Assembly (NCBI GenBank): GCA_043228905.1
Contig: JBHGNT010000013.1
Span: 11,594,001-11,658,000 of the forward strand
Reading direction: 5' to 3'
Source of the DNA: Azolla caroliniana
Taxonomy: Eukaryota > Polypodiophyta
DNA length: 64,000 nt
Shown here one piece after another: positions 1 through 11,368 of this stretch. The translations under genes and the position numbers were made by a program. A model generated the notes under the pieces. It was not told the origin of the DNA. It saw only the letters and a list, made by a program, of their open reading frames with translations, and did not search any database. Position 1 is the first letter of the stretch; every line of letters begins with the position of its first letter.

Positions 1-313
1 TGACAGGCTTGAAGATGATCAACTTGACGTGCAATCGCAGTTCGAGAGCTATGAGCAGGAGTGATGGCGGAAGGAAGCTAAAAAGCGGGCGGAGCAAATC
101 AACATTAGTGATGAGGAGCAACCGACAAAGCCACAATCGCAGCCAGATCAGCAGACAGAAGGAGTCGGAAATGAGCAAATGGAAGAAGTTGGAACGGAAC
201 AGCTGGAAGGAGCCAAAGCAGAGCAACAACAACAACAATCGGAGCAACAACAGCAAGAAGAACCACTCGAGCTTTTGGATCAAAGTATCCTGGACTTACT
301 TGATGAGGATTGA
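1..313 (+). pseudogene. 3' end of GypA-1 accessory ORF
   Basis: This is the C-terminal end of the protein encoded after pol in the GypA gypsy family; the rest of the element lies left of the window. The reading frame starting at base 2 gives an acidic segment (LDVQSQFESYEQE), an in-frame TGA at 62-64, then a Q-rich tract with runs of Q around 220-255 and the tail EPLELLDQSILDLLDED before TGA at 311-313. The complete relative GypA-2 ends its accessory ORF with EPLETLEQSILDILDEE, which identifies this fragment. The function is unknown; the protein sits where env lies in Athila-like elements. The stop at 62-64 means it is probably broken. The call as a GypA relative is firm; any role is not. Confidence 0.75.
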
Positions 314-367
314 GGGAGATGACCCGTGGGTTCGACGTGCAAGGCATTGTCCCTTGGGCGTGTCATG

Positions 368-846
368 TGTTGGCCTAGAGGATGATCCGGAGGGATAGTG
401 GGTACAAGGACGAGTCGGAGAAATGTATTAGAAGCATAATTATTAGTTAGGAAATATTATAGGAACGGACGGATCCGGATAGTTGTACCAATCCGGATCC
501 GCACCGATTAATAGTGTCAGTAGCCGATAAGGCACCATTTTGTATTTCCTTCCGGATGCCTATAAAAGGGTCCAGAATCGATGTAATTGTTTAACAAAAG
601 TAATAAGAGATTAGTGTTTGGTTTTAATTCTATTGGGTCTTTGAGTACTTGCTGTTCTGCGCTTCAATTTTTAATCTTACGCATGTTATAACTACTCTGT
701 TGTGTCTTAACAATCCGGAACGTAACCGAAATTAGTCGGATCGGAATCGAATAACCGGATAACATCCATCCCTTCACCACCCCTTTGGTGAAGTGTTCCG
801 GAAAGAACACTCTGTGTTTGAGGCTAAGTCCAACCCAAAGTAAACA
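368..846 (+). repeat. 3' LTR of GypA-1
   Basis: A 479-bp LTR that starts TGTTGGCC and ends AGTAAACA, so it has the TG...CA form. It follows the accessory ORF stop by 54 bases, as in GypA-2. It contains TATAAAA at 561-567 and a 3' end (CCCTTTGGTGAAGTGTTCCGG...) that matches the homologous end of the GypA-2 LTR read on its sense strand. Only one LTR is in the window, so neither age nor target duplication can be read; bases 847-851 are ATAAT. The LTR is clearly diverged from GypA-2's, so it belongs to a different subfamily or is older. Confidence 0.8.
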
Positions 847-1985
847 ATAATTAGTAGATCAATGCTTCTAATTACTATGTAATGTTGGCTATCTTAAAAA
901 TCTACTTTGGTTCTCTAACTAGTGTCAAGCATTTTGCATAGAGTTTTTATGTCATTTAAGTGTTTTACATCAAGTGTTATTACAATATTTTGATGGGAAC
1001 TTTCTACCAACAAAGCTCAATCAACACATATCCTTGCCACCCTTTTGTGTTGGCAATCTATCAATTGGCAATTATGATTAAGCTCTCTTATGACATCGTT
1101 GTCCAAACACAACCAACATTGGTCAAACGGCACTCACTAGAGTGTAGAGTTTAGTAATTCTCTATCACCCAACGATTTATGTCCTTGGACTGGTAAATGT
1201 TTGAAATGCTATTTTTAGTGCCATTTAGGAATACAATAACCTTAGGAAAGATTGCTTATTCAATATTAAGTACTAAATACTCACACCACAACATTATTTA
1301 TCATAATTTAATGAAAGCTTGGTTAATGGTGAAAGTTTCACTACCATGGTAAATGACTCAATGTATATGATGGTGGCATCCACTGCTCAACAACAATGTT
1401 ACCATCCATTTCATGCAAAAATGTTACTTTGGCAAGCAATCATTGGCAAGTAGTTTTGGCAAAAACTTTAAAACATCACCAGATTTCAAATGGGGCATGT
1501 TTTTTCTATACAACGATTTAAGGACGAAGTCATGCACAGATTCTTCACATGTCCAATAGCTAGAGCCATTGTTGGTGCACCTTCACCCTCAATAACTAGG
1601 ACACGTTTGTTAATAATTAGGAAACTTATGTCACTCTACATCGGTTTTCACCCTGATATTTGAAGCTTTATCCTCCTCATCATATATGGTAATGCTTGAC
1701 TACTTTAGGTATTGGAATCTATGATCACAATTGGAGTACATTGGTTGAAAGGAATTTTCACGATCAACTGAGGATGAAAATAACTTAGTGATGTACAAAG
1801 GAATACAATAACTGTTGGGAACTCTTTACCACCTCTTTTGGCCTACGCCCAAGGGTATTTGGAGGACAAAGGGGTGCATTCTAATTATGGAAACCGACTT
1901 AAACGTTTCCGTCTCCACTTTACAAGATTTTGCAAGAACTCAAGAACCTAAAAAATCATTTAACAAGTTTTAGCATAGGATTACA
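847..1985. other. Intergenic stretch
   Basis: AT-rich sequence between the GypA-1 LTR and the 3' end of the TPP gene. No long reading frame, recognisable domain, tRNA or transposon end was found on either strand. It must contain the 3' untranslated region and polyadenylation signals of the TPP gene next to 1985, but no signal stands out. Confidence 0.6.
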
Positions 1986-4561
1986 TTAGGTATTTGATAG
2001 ATGAGCTTGAGTATAAATGACGCATACTAGTGGCATGATACACACCTCATTTGTGTCACGAAGTGAACACGATGCATTTGTTTCTTTCGCAACATTTGAT
2101 ACTAATATGCCAAGGCCAACCTTTCGTCTACCGACCACCTAATTTACATGCCAAATTCAATGGATAAGCACATATTACATGTCAATACATCATTAAAGAA
2201 AGAACAAGTCGGGTCCATGATACCATGGAATATCGGTTGGATCGATATGCCTCAAACACATGTGGCATAGGGTTTAGGGTTAAAGTAATGAGCAAGTTAA
2301 GCATAGAAACATGTGCATCTTTACCGCTACCTAATCAGATGCACACTCATATATGTGAGTTTCTTTAACATTGATAATTCAAACATAGTTTGAGTCTATG
2401 CACTACAAACCACTCAAGCTTACTTTGAAAGCATCTTCATCTGTTCTATCATCTCCAATATAGATTGGGAAGAAGTCGTTCCTATTCTTGGAACCTATTT
2501 CAGGGAAACAGCGGCTTCAGCACAACTGTAATGAGTGATATTAGCAATAAGATATAGTACATGCATTTGTAACCAATCTCATCCTTACCAAGGGCTTGTA
2601 GTAAGTAATTGAGTGCCTTGCCTTTGTTCCATGCAATCGAAGGTCGAATTTCCAAGATCTGATTCCGAAAGGATTCAAAGTATAGATGTTTTAGTTGGTT
2701 GCAAATCCCTCCAAAATTTACACTGACTATATCCCGATGGGTCTTGTGTCCAATGTATTGCACGCAAATTTTACCTTTCGACCTTGCGTTAGACGAAGCT
2801 TTGGATACGACCCAAGCACATGTTGCACTTGTTCTGCAAGTGATAACCAATCCTGGACAGCAATAAAAAACATGAAAAAGTTTCTTCAGAATCTCCACAA
2901 ACATTGCTGAAAATTTTTAAGATATCGGCAAGAATGAATAGTTCACAATACAGGATTGAATACTTATGTATCAAGAACAATGTCTATTTATTTGTAATAC
3001 CTCCTCTTTCACATTACGGAAATGAACACTTATACAGAACTTGTTGTGCTCAATCGTTGCTCCGCGGACGTGTTGTATTTTTTCCTCCAAGAGCTCAAAG
3101 ACCTAGGTACACTCAAAAGACGGACAAGAGTTAATACAAACAAGATGCAGAACCACATGATGTGAATAGGATTAACTACTAGAGATCACATGCTTCTTAC
3201 TTCATTCATCACAAGTGTCAAATCAGTGGCAGGTTGGAACATAACCATTTGATTCCCCCCCTATAAATAGGCATCACTAGAATTGGTTACTTCTTCCGAC
3301 CATAATTTAAACATGCAATAAAGAAAACAAAGACATAACAAACAAAAGACTTGACACAATTACAAAGCTTGGTAAAAGAAAGTTCCTCTCTTTGATCCCT
3401 AGTTCTAGAACTTGCTCGGCTGAAAAAGAAAGAAAGAAAGAAACATTCATACCTTCTCATCCAAAGTGTTCTTTACTCGGAGGTTGTGACCCTTAAACCC
3501 ACTTGCGGGCCCCACAATGTCCATACCATGACTTCCTGCATAGTATAACTCTGGTAGCTGAACAAACTCATACACCTGTACAAAAACCAAAAATAGAAGA
3601 GCTAGAATCGTCAGTTATGCATTTATTCGTCAATCTTGTGAACGCTGAACTCTTAACCATGGCCCCAGAACTTGCATTATATATACCTTCTCTCTACTTC
3701 TCCCGGTGATTATCGCAGTTGGGAATAAAGCGGATAAGTCTTTTACTGTTTTCCGCATCTGAGTAACAGAGAGAAAAAAAATACATGATTGGAAAAACCA
3801 TTGACACAAGATTTGATAATATAATATTTCTATAGATGATCGGTATACCTCATCTGACATGAATGCACATTCAGGGTCATTCACTATTGGTGACAATGTC
3901 CCATCATAATCCAGAAAGACTGCGATACATTTCCCTGTCGCAGCTTCAATTATTTCTTCGAATTTATCAAATGCCGATGGATGTTTAGCCTGTAGAATCA
4001 ACATATTCAAACTCAACACAATCACAGCGATCACAATGACGGATAACAGAGGCAAAAAGTAATGAAATGCACACAATAAAAGGTACTTACAATCCATGCC
4101 ATGTATCGAGCATTAGCCGTAGCATCGTCATCGTCATCAATAATATCTTCATCTGAGTTGGTGACGAGATCACATCGCGGGTTTGGATGGCAAAATATGT
4201 GACGAGGAGGGGACAAATCCCTCATGGCCTCAATCCATCCATGCACTAATCGATTCTTGATGACAGTTGGTGGCAACTCATGTGGCGGTGCTGTAATTGT
4301 ATGCTTTTTCAAATACAAGTGAGGAGCCACATGAGTCGGCATGATTGCTGTGGTCGTGCTGGTGGAGCTGCTGATAATGTTGTTTGTGGCCGATGATTTC
4401 ATTATACTCGACGGATCGAATGAACGCAATACACTGGATGGTGACGTGATATTATTTCCAGATGAATTAAAACTTGGCTTCGATTGTAGGACACCAGAAG
4501 CACTTGGGGGTGGTAGTACCGATGATGGATCTTCGGCAGCTGAGCAATAAATTATATTCAT
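1986..4561 (-). CDS. TPP: Trehalose-6-phosphate phosphatase
   Basis: Removes phosphate from trehalose 6-phosphate to give trehalose; in plants this mainly tunes the signal sugar Tre6P. Ten exons with GT-AG introns splice in phase: 4561-4091, 3989-3849, 3758-3687, 3575-3453, 3260-3201, 3102-3001, 2852-2775, 2658-2589, 2494-2424 and 2138-1986; 1341 nt, 446 aa. HAD-phosphatase motifs are present: DYDGT with nucleophile Asp184 and Asp186, TGRS near 222-225, [11 protein letters not shown] in exon 6, and GDDRTDED at 386-393. The first 150 residues are a Ser/Thr-rich extension ending in an acidic run. The start at 4561 is the first Met after an in-frame TAA. The last 20 residues after SLRDTNEV do not match the usual C-terminus. 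Family assignment is secure; exon 10 is the least certain boundary. Confidence 0.93.
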
Positions 4562-4705
4562 GGCCAGTTCTTCAAGAATGAAATACTTTATTTCCCTCTT
4601 TCGTAGCAGTAAATTAGTTCTCTGGTTATATAAATCTTTCAGTAGATTACTTTAGCTCGCCTGCCAGTATAAATGAAGAAGAATGTCAATATATATACTC
4701 TCGTT

Positions 4706-4741
<36 letters not shown>
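4706..4741. repeat. (TG)n microsatellite
   Basis: An almost perfect dinucleotide run, TGTATGTGTG repeated to TGTGTG, lying in the presumed 5' untranslated or promoter DNA of the TPP gene, about 150 bases upstream of its start codon. Confidence 0.95.
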
Positions 4742-4744
<3 letters not shown>

Positions 4745-5057
4745 ATTCACATGTATGCGTGGATAAAAATTTTAGATAGATAAAATTTTATGTATGAAGA
4801 TGTCCACACATCTATGAAGATCATTCAGGTATATTATATGCAAAACATTTATATAACTCTCATAGAGACAGACATTTGCATAATCAGAAATCTTCGCTGA
4901 TACATTTTGTAATGCCACAGAGAGAGAGAGGAGAGTGAAAAAAGGTACCTTGCTTTCTTTCTTTTTTCTTCTTTCTACGAAATGAAGATCATGTCGTGAA
5001 TCAAACAGAAGCTTTGTTTTGCTTTGTCTTTTGGTAGGAAGTGGGCCAGAGGGCTGC

Positions 5058-5140
5058 TTCCATCCGTCCGTCCGTCCGTCCGTCTGTCTTTCTGTCTGTC
5101 TGTCTGTCTTTCCTGTTTTGAGGGGGGGGAGGGGGGGGGG
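5058..5140. repeat. (CCGT/CTGT)n repeat and G tract
   Basis: Tetranucleotide array CCGTCCGT changing to CTGTCTGT (5062-5110), followed by a run of G broken by one A (5122-5140). It lies upstream of the TPP gene. Read on the minus strand it gives DRQTDGRTDG-like peptides, which explains the long but meaningless open frames at 4772-5659. Confidence 0.9.
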
Positions 5141-5305
5141 CAGGAATGTCTGATCGATTGCGATACAGGATTTGGTCTGCTGTTTCTTGCTGCTTTTTGA
5201 TCGCGAATAGGAGGAGTGGGGAAGAGAAAGGAAGGAAAACACAGAAGCAACAAAAACACATGCAGAGAGAGTACAAGAAGACACAACAAAAATCTCGTAT
5301 TTATA

Positions 5306-5402
5306 GACCCCCCCCCCCCCTCTCTCTCTCGCCCTTTTTCTCACGAAATACATTTTCCTTTTTAGAAAATAATATTTAGTAAATAAATATAAATACCTTT
5401 CC

Positions 5403-5463
<61 letters not shown>
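5306..5463. repeat. C tract and (TC)n microsatellite
   Basis: A run of about 13 C at 5308-5320 followed by TCTCTCTC, then a 56-base (TC)n run at 5406-5461. Polypyrimidine/polypurine DNA of this kind is common in plant promoters and 5' leaders. A (CA)n run at 5489-5508 follows. Together with 4706-4741 these make the TPP upstream region unusually rich in simple repeats. Confidence 0.9.
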
Positions 5464-7588
5464 TTTCTCTAGCCTTATCAAGATTGCATTCACACACACA
5501 CACACACATTGCTATGCCTCCACCTGACGTTGTCACTGTTATGGACCACTCTCGCCGCATGGCTAAGTCTGTCTCCGATCCTGCCCCGCCTCTCCAGTGT
5601 TCTCTTCTGCTCAAACACCACCTTCGAACAAGTAGATCTCCTCCTAGATATACACACAAACATGCTGCTGTTTCTCAAGTAATTCTGATTGTAGCGCAAC
5701 ATTTTATGTTTTATTAATCCCCAAATAACCAACCCCGCCACTATGTGGATGGACTCCGTCATCAACTGTTTGAGCTAATCTCCTATCTCCCAATGCCCTC
5801 CACAAAACAGTTAATCTCCTATCTTCCAATGTCCTCCGAGGTTTGCTTCTACCAATGGTTTAGATAGATCAACCCTCGTGTCTTGTTGCTTCAAAATAAA
5901 GTCGTCGGTGTGACAACGTCCATGCACATGAGGAAACGAATAGGAGGATCTATATACAATGTCGTCTCGATGGAGTATACGCAAGACACGAAGGAACAAA
6001 TATGTATTCTCAATGAGATGGAGGGATTATATGCCCATGAAAATTTGCAATTAAGTTTTTCTTTCTAGTAAATGAGCACAATATGGCCCTTTTCGCAAAC
6101 ATAATTTGAATCTTCTTGCTCATGTTCTATTCGGTTATCAAGTATGCGAAGGTTGGATGTTGTTCTCCGAGAATATTTTGCACATTTCACTAGTTTCTTA
6201 GAAAATAACAGTACATCCATCACATGCACCTTGATAACTCTCGTCTTTTAGAATAACATTGGATTTAGCAACTTTACAAAGTTACTTCACGTTCATGTTA
6301 CATGACAAACCATCAACATGTATATGTTATGAACCCAGATGTGAACAACATTTAATTTGTCCAACTAACACAATAGAGGAAACTATTTTAAAGGTCATCA
6401 TGGTTACGTAGTCATTGGATAAAGATAGGGTCCAAATTTGAAGGGCGGCCAACTAACTAATCTCTATATAAAACAATGCTCATGTTTCTCCTTTACAAGA
6501 TATTTGAAACGTGTTACACTTTTAAAAGTAAACAATGTCTTTTTTATGAGTGTGACATATTGACTTGGGTGACGACAATTCTAAATTTGCTGGTATGGTG
6601 AGGTTGTTGTTTCATGAAAACATCATCAACTACAAAAGTGGTCCAAATCACACATTAACATCGAAATTGTGGTAATGTACATGTTATTGACTTTTGGCAT
6701 GATGTTTTAACTTGGTTAAAAGAATTGTGCATGGGTTAGTGACAACCTAAACGTATTAGGTTATAAAAAAAAAATTGTTTCGATGAGGGCTCATCTCGAT
6801 ATTGCTATATGAACGACTTTGTTTCAACACATTCGCGTATGCTTTCTACAAATGACAAAATATTTGCTCTCGTAACATCCTTACAATTGTGAAGAATTCT
6901 TATGATCCAAGCCACAAAAAGTTGCCATGTCTAACCTTTACCTAGTTCTTGCATTTCACTTACAATAGAAGAAAGGGTTTGATGACTTAGGAATTCTCTC
7001 ACTCCTTTTGAATACCCATCATACTCAATGAGGTTGAAGCTTTAGTGACAACTTGTGTATGTGGGAATCCACAATCACACAAAAAATAGTGGAATATGGG
7101 GATAGTCTTCTAGCATAACTCTCATATGCTCTACATTGCATCATGCAGTTGGCTAGTTCAGTTGAGGTTTATGTGTGTTGTTTGTCCAAGCCGGAACATT
7201 GGTTATTTGATCACTAAAAGATATGCCACATTATTTTAGGACGTATGAGATCTATTAAGATCAAGTAGGATTCACAAAAGGAATTTCTTTTAGTAATCAC
7301 TGAGATTTTACAATGAATGCAGAAGGAAACTTACATTAACTTTTTGTGGGGGTTTTTTTATATTTCCCTAATAAAAGAACACAAGCTCGACCGACATATT
7401 TGTTCCGTGAGTAATGAGGAAGTTATGAGATATAAGTGCGGAAGGGCAAAGAAGGGCGTAAATAGAAGGAAGAACAAGAGCATGCTGTGATTGATTGATT
7501 GTAGAAATGGGAGGTGTTTTTTGAAGAGAGGAAAAACCAACACCCAACGAAAAACACATTAGAAAGGCTCACGAGGAAAAACCAGAAT
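5464..7588. other. Intergenic stretch, no gene recognised
   Basis: Contains a short open frame at 5514-5677 (plus strand, MPPPDVVTVMDHSRR start, possible GT donor after CTCAA) that could be a first exon of an unknown gene. No downstream exon or homology could be found, so it is not called. The remainder is AT-rich and shows no domain, LTR end or RNA gene. Confidence 0.5.
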
Positions 7589-7710
7589 TATCCAAATTTC
7601 TATAATTAAAGGGAAAGCAATTTAAAAAGAAATAGATGTAAATCAGGTTTATCCAAATTTCTATAATTAAAGGGAAAGCAATTTAAAAAGAAATAGATGT
7701 AAATCAGGTT
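7589..7710. repeat. 61-bp tandem duplication
   Basis: Two adjacent copies of a 61-bp AT-rich unit beginning TATCCAAATTTCTATAATTA (7589-7649 and 7650-7710). They are identical as far as can be seen, so the duplication is recent or maintained. It lies just 5' of the GC-rich island at 7860-8148. Confidence 0.95.
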
Positions 7711-7854
7711 TTATTTTTATTTGTAGAAATAAAAGAAAAATGTAAAAAAGAGAAGAAATAGAAGGAAGTAAAAATAAAATAAAATAACATAATAATAATG
7801 CTGCCAAATTGCCCGGTGTTCGTTCGCCAGGTGGCGGTCAAAAAAAGGCGCGTG

Positions 7855-8150
7855 GAGGACACGTGTCTCCCATTCCGCGATCCGCGCTGGCCAATCGCCG
7901 CGGATGACGTGGCGCGATGACGGCTGCGCGCCATGGGCACGTGCAGGCAGCATCACGTGGCGACGAGTACCCGCCTCTTCTCTCTCTCGATCTCTGAGCC
8001 TCTAAAGCCAAATAAAAATTTTAATTAAAATTAAAATTCTTTTTGGAAAGCCCTCTTTTTCGTCTCTGCCTTCTTAAATATTTTGCCATATTTTCCCTTT
8101 TTTCTTTTCTTAAATTTCCGTGTCCTTTCATTCGCCTGTCGACACGTGTC
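7855..8150. promoter_or_regulatory. GC-rich island with five ACGT boxes
   Basis: In an otherwise AT-rich region this island holds G-box or ABRE-type cores: CACGTG at 7860-7865, TGACGTGG at 7905-7912, CACGTG at 7938-7943, 7954-7959 and 8143-8148, and a CCAAT at about 7891. ACGT-core boxes bind bZIP and bHLH factors in light, ABA and stress promoters. A (CT)n stretch follows at 8165-8180. No gene was found on either side within reach, so it may be the promoter of a gene whose exons I cannot recognise, or of a lost gene. Confidence 0.5.
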
Positions 8151-8436
8151 AGCAGGATTGACTCCCTCTCTCTCTCTCTAACTAGTACACTCTAGTTAGA
8201 ATGTGACCGAACTGACATTCTAACTGGGCCAGAAGCTTAACTCCAAGCGATCCAAAATACGCGTAACGATGATAAAGGTTGGTGGTTTAAAAGTTTAGCA
8301 TTAACTTCTCGCTTCCAGATGTTCTCTCGAGACATTAGATTGCGCATCTATCCTATGGACTTCCTTCCCCACAATATGAATCTATCATCACGACCACCAA
8401 CTATTGGTGAATTGTAAAAAACCAGGGGGCGGCAAA

Positions 8437-8456
8437 GGGGGGGGGGGGGGGGGGGG
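8437..8456. repeat. Poly-G tract (20 G)
   Basis: Twenty consecutive G on the plus strand, following GGGGGCGGCAAA. It could form G-quadruplex structures. It may also be a site of length error in the assembly. Confidence 0.95.
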
Positions 8457-8459
8457 TAG

Positions 8460-11330
8460 GAGGATCTATCACCACACGTCATCCTCTTGTGTCTGTCTCT
8501 ATCCTCGGCGTTCTCTAGATTTGTCATGGACACCATCCATTCGTTCCTCACACATAAAGTGGCACGCGTCTCCTTACCTACTCTGGCATAGTCTCTTCTC
8601 TCCTATCCCCCCATTGGCATGCACGAGTACAATTGCAACCTTCTTTTTCTCTACATAGTTTGGTGCCATGAAAACAGGAAAAGTCTTGTCTTGGGAAACA
8701 TTACTGTAATCCTTTTCCACTCTTTTATAGAGGAAATTTTAATTTATCTCGCCAATGGGAGGGAGAAAACTTCGAAGTGTAATAACTTGAAAGTGACAAC
8801 ACCAAATGTACATTGTTGCATGAAGCTCTCATATTATTGGTGCCGTTCAATATGGCATGTTTCAATGTGCCCAACGTACAACAATCTCATCTCGTAGCTT
8901 TATAAACTTTTGGGCTTGTGCTTCAACCTTCAATCGTCAAGGGACACCTATGAAAACCACGTGAACTATTTCCCCAAAGTACTTTTTCACCTTCAAAATG
9001 CACTGATTGGAACCTAATAAAAATCAATATGTTTCTTGTATACACATCATAACCACTTTTGATTTACCAAATTGCGCATTATATCGTGCTTTGGGGACTT
9101 GATCATCCTTTAACATTATATTTTCTTATTTTATTAATGTATTCACATGCCCTTTACACAAATATATTGAAAATTCGCAAGTACCATTCTAATGTTGCAT
9201 GATAAAACACAATGTGAAAGCATTGTGAAGTTGATCTAAGATATTATTGCTGATAGAATTTCTAGCTTACATATATACTATTTAAACATATAAACATGGT
9301 TGTGTGGCAATAAAGTATGCTTAACAATCTCAATGGCCATGTGTTCAACCTTGAGCAATAGGTTTTATGTCATCATGAAACAACGATATTTTATGCACTC
9401 TTAACAAAATGCTTCTCCTTGAGGGTTAAAAACGAAGTCTAAACATACTTCAAAAAACATATGGAGCACATTCCTCAATATATTCTATGTTTCTTTGATG
9501 ATACTTGGAAGTTGGAACAACCCTTAAAGTTAACTTAACAAGAAAATTTAACAGAACTCTTAACATTATTGTGTTGTACTTCGAGTTAGATAAACATTTA
9601 TCCTAAAAAACGATGTTTGGCAAATAAATCCTTGTTCTCGTGGATTTAGAACACTCTTGACTAATAATCTTTGAGTTCAAGATAGGGTTTTCTAATGATA
9701 ATGCCTTGTCGGTAACTTTATTCAAGATAGGCTTTTCTAATGACGAGAGAAATTTATTGAATCTCATAAGAATTATTAGTAACTTTTAACGTTTGAGTAG
9801 AATAAAATAGCTCGTGGATTGGAGGCTTGATTAAGTGAGAATTAAATACATTTGACATATGAACAAGGATCAAATGTATAGTGTCTAACGTCTTATAATT
9901 ATATATGATGGATCCTCTACCTTTGTAATTTGTAATTGCTATGTCACAAACCCCCTACAGAAATGGATATGCTTATCTTGGAAAGATAAATGTTGTTGTA
10001 CAACATAGTTCTCCTTTTCTTAAACAGTTTTACACTTTCTCTAGAATAAAGTAAACAAGGTCGGCAAGAAAGGAAGCAAATTTGAAGAGTATGTGGCCAA
10101 TACCTGGTGAATGTGGTAGCTTTATCAAGTTTTCATGATTCACGCACCAAAAAGTTCTTGAAGGGAAATTTTCAAGATGTTTTGACATTGATCTAGAAAG
10201 GGGGAATGACACTACTTCAACGTAATGTTGGAGATTTCGACACATATCTACTGAAATGCACAACCCACAAAAAAGTGTAGATAAAGGGGAACATATTCAT
10301 CTAGCACCACACGAATATTTGGAGTTCTGAGTTTTAAATAAATTTTTTGTCCAATCTGGACATGTGTTACATGTCTCATATTTAGTCTTTTTAACTTCTA
10401 TTAATAATTAAAAAACATGTAGAATCATGGTTGACTATGGGTCTAAAAGAAAAGAGGAATATATGTTCTATGATTACAAATTTTTTTATTACTTTTGGTA
10501 TGAGAATACTTTAGGAAACATAATTATAAGGAGTGACTTTATAACATGGAATTACATTGCTTCACACACTCATCCTTGGATACATACATATTGAGACGAG
10601 TTATCAATCTAGAATCAATTCCATGTAAACTAACGAAGGTGAATTAAAGTGACCATTTCAAAAGTGGAATGATGTGACACCATAGTTTCTAGGAGTAAAG
10701 AACATTAACACTTGAACTTCTATACATATCTGAAAGTTTTGATTTTCTATCATAACTTTACATGTTGATATAGTCTCAATGTCGGTGAAACCAAATTAAA
10801 GCTAACATATTTAATTCTGAAGGGCTTGTAGGTTTCTTTGATTGTTGTGTGGTTTCTAAATGGATGATTGATTGAAATTGAAATAACCAAAATGGACCAA
10901 CTTTGGAAGTTCCATTCACTGCATCATAATTGCGTCATATAGCTTTAGATTGTATCTCCTAGACTTTTTGTTCCATTCTTTTGTGTCTGTCAAATTTATT
11001 TGTGCATAATAAATATTTCATGCCAGCATAATGAAATTGAATTCTTACTAAATTGCAACGTTGTAAGACTTTGCATTGTGAACTTTTATTATACCTTTAT
11101 GCTTTTAAGAGGATTAGATGACACTTACAAATACAATCTGCTTGATTGGGACATGGGTTCTTTAGACATAATGAGCATTGCTATTTAGCAACTTCTTGTT
11201 ATGAAAGGTGTACAATGAAAAATGGTATGAAATATGTTCACATGCTAGTTTGAAAACCCATGTTCTATCGTAATCTCTACTAACTGCTACAAAGTGTATT
11301 ATTGTCCCATGTACATCCATAAATAACAAT

Positions 11331-11368
<38 letters not shown>

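Noticed and set aside
3390-3430. TPP exon coding QPSKF after the exon ending DEK
   Set aside because: It has two stops and would need an intron of about 25 bases. The real exon ([13 protein letters not shown]) is at 3201-3260.
4772-5659. A 295-codon minus-strand open frame upstream of TPP
   Set aside because: It is made by translation of simple repeats (RERERE, DRQTDGRTDG) and has no domain; repeats keep frames open by chance.
5514-5677. First exon of an unknown plus-strand gene
   Set aside because: Plausible start and GT donor, but no second exon, homology or acceptor could be supported.
8404-8658. Glycine-rich protein ORF
   Set aside because: The GGGG segment is the translation of a 20-G tract, and the rest has no similarity to any family.
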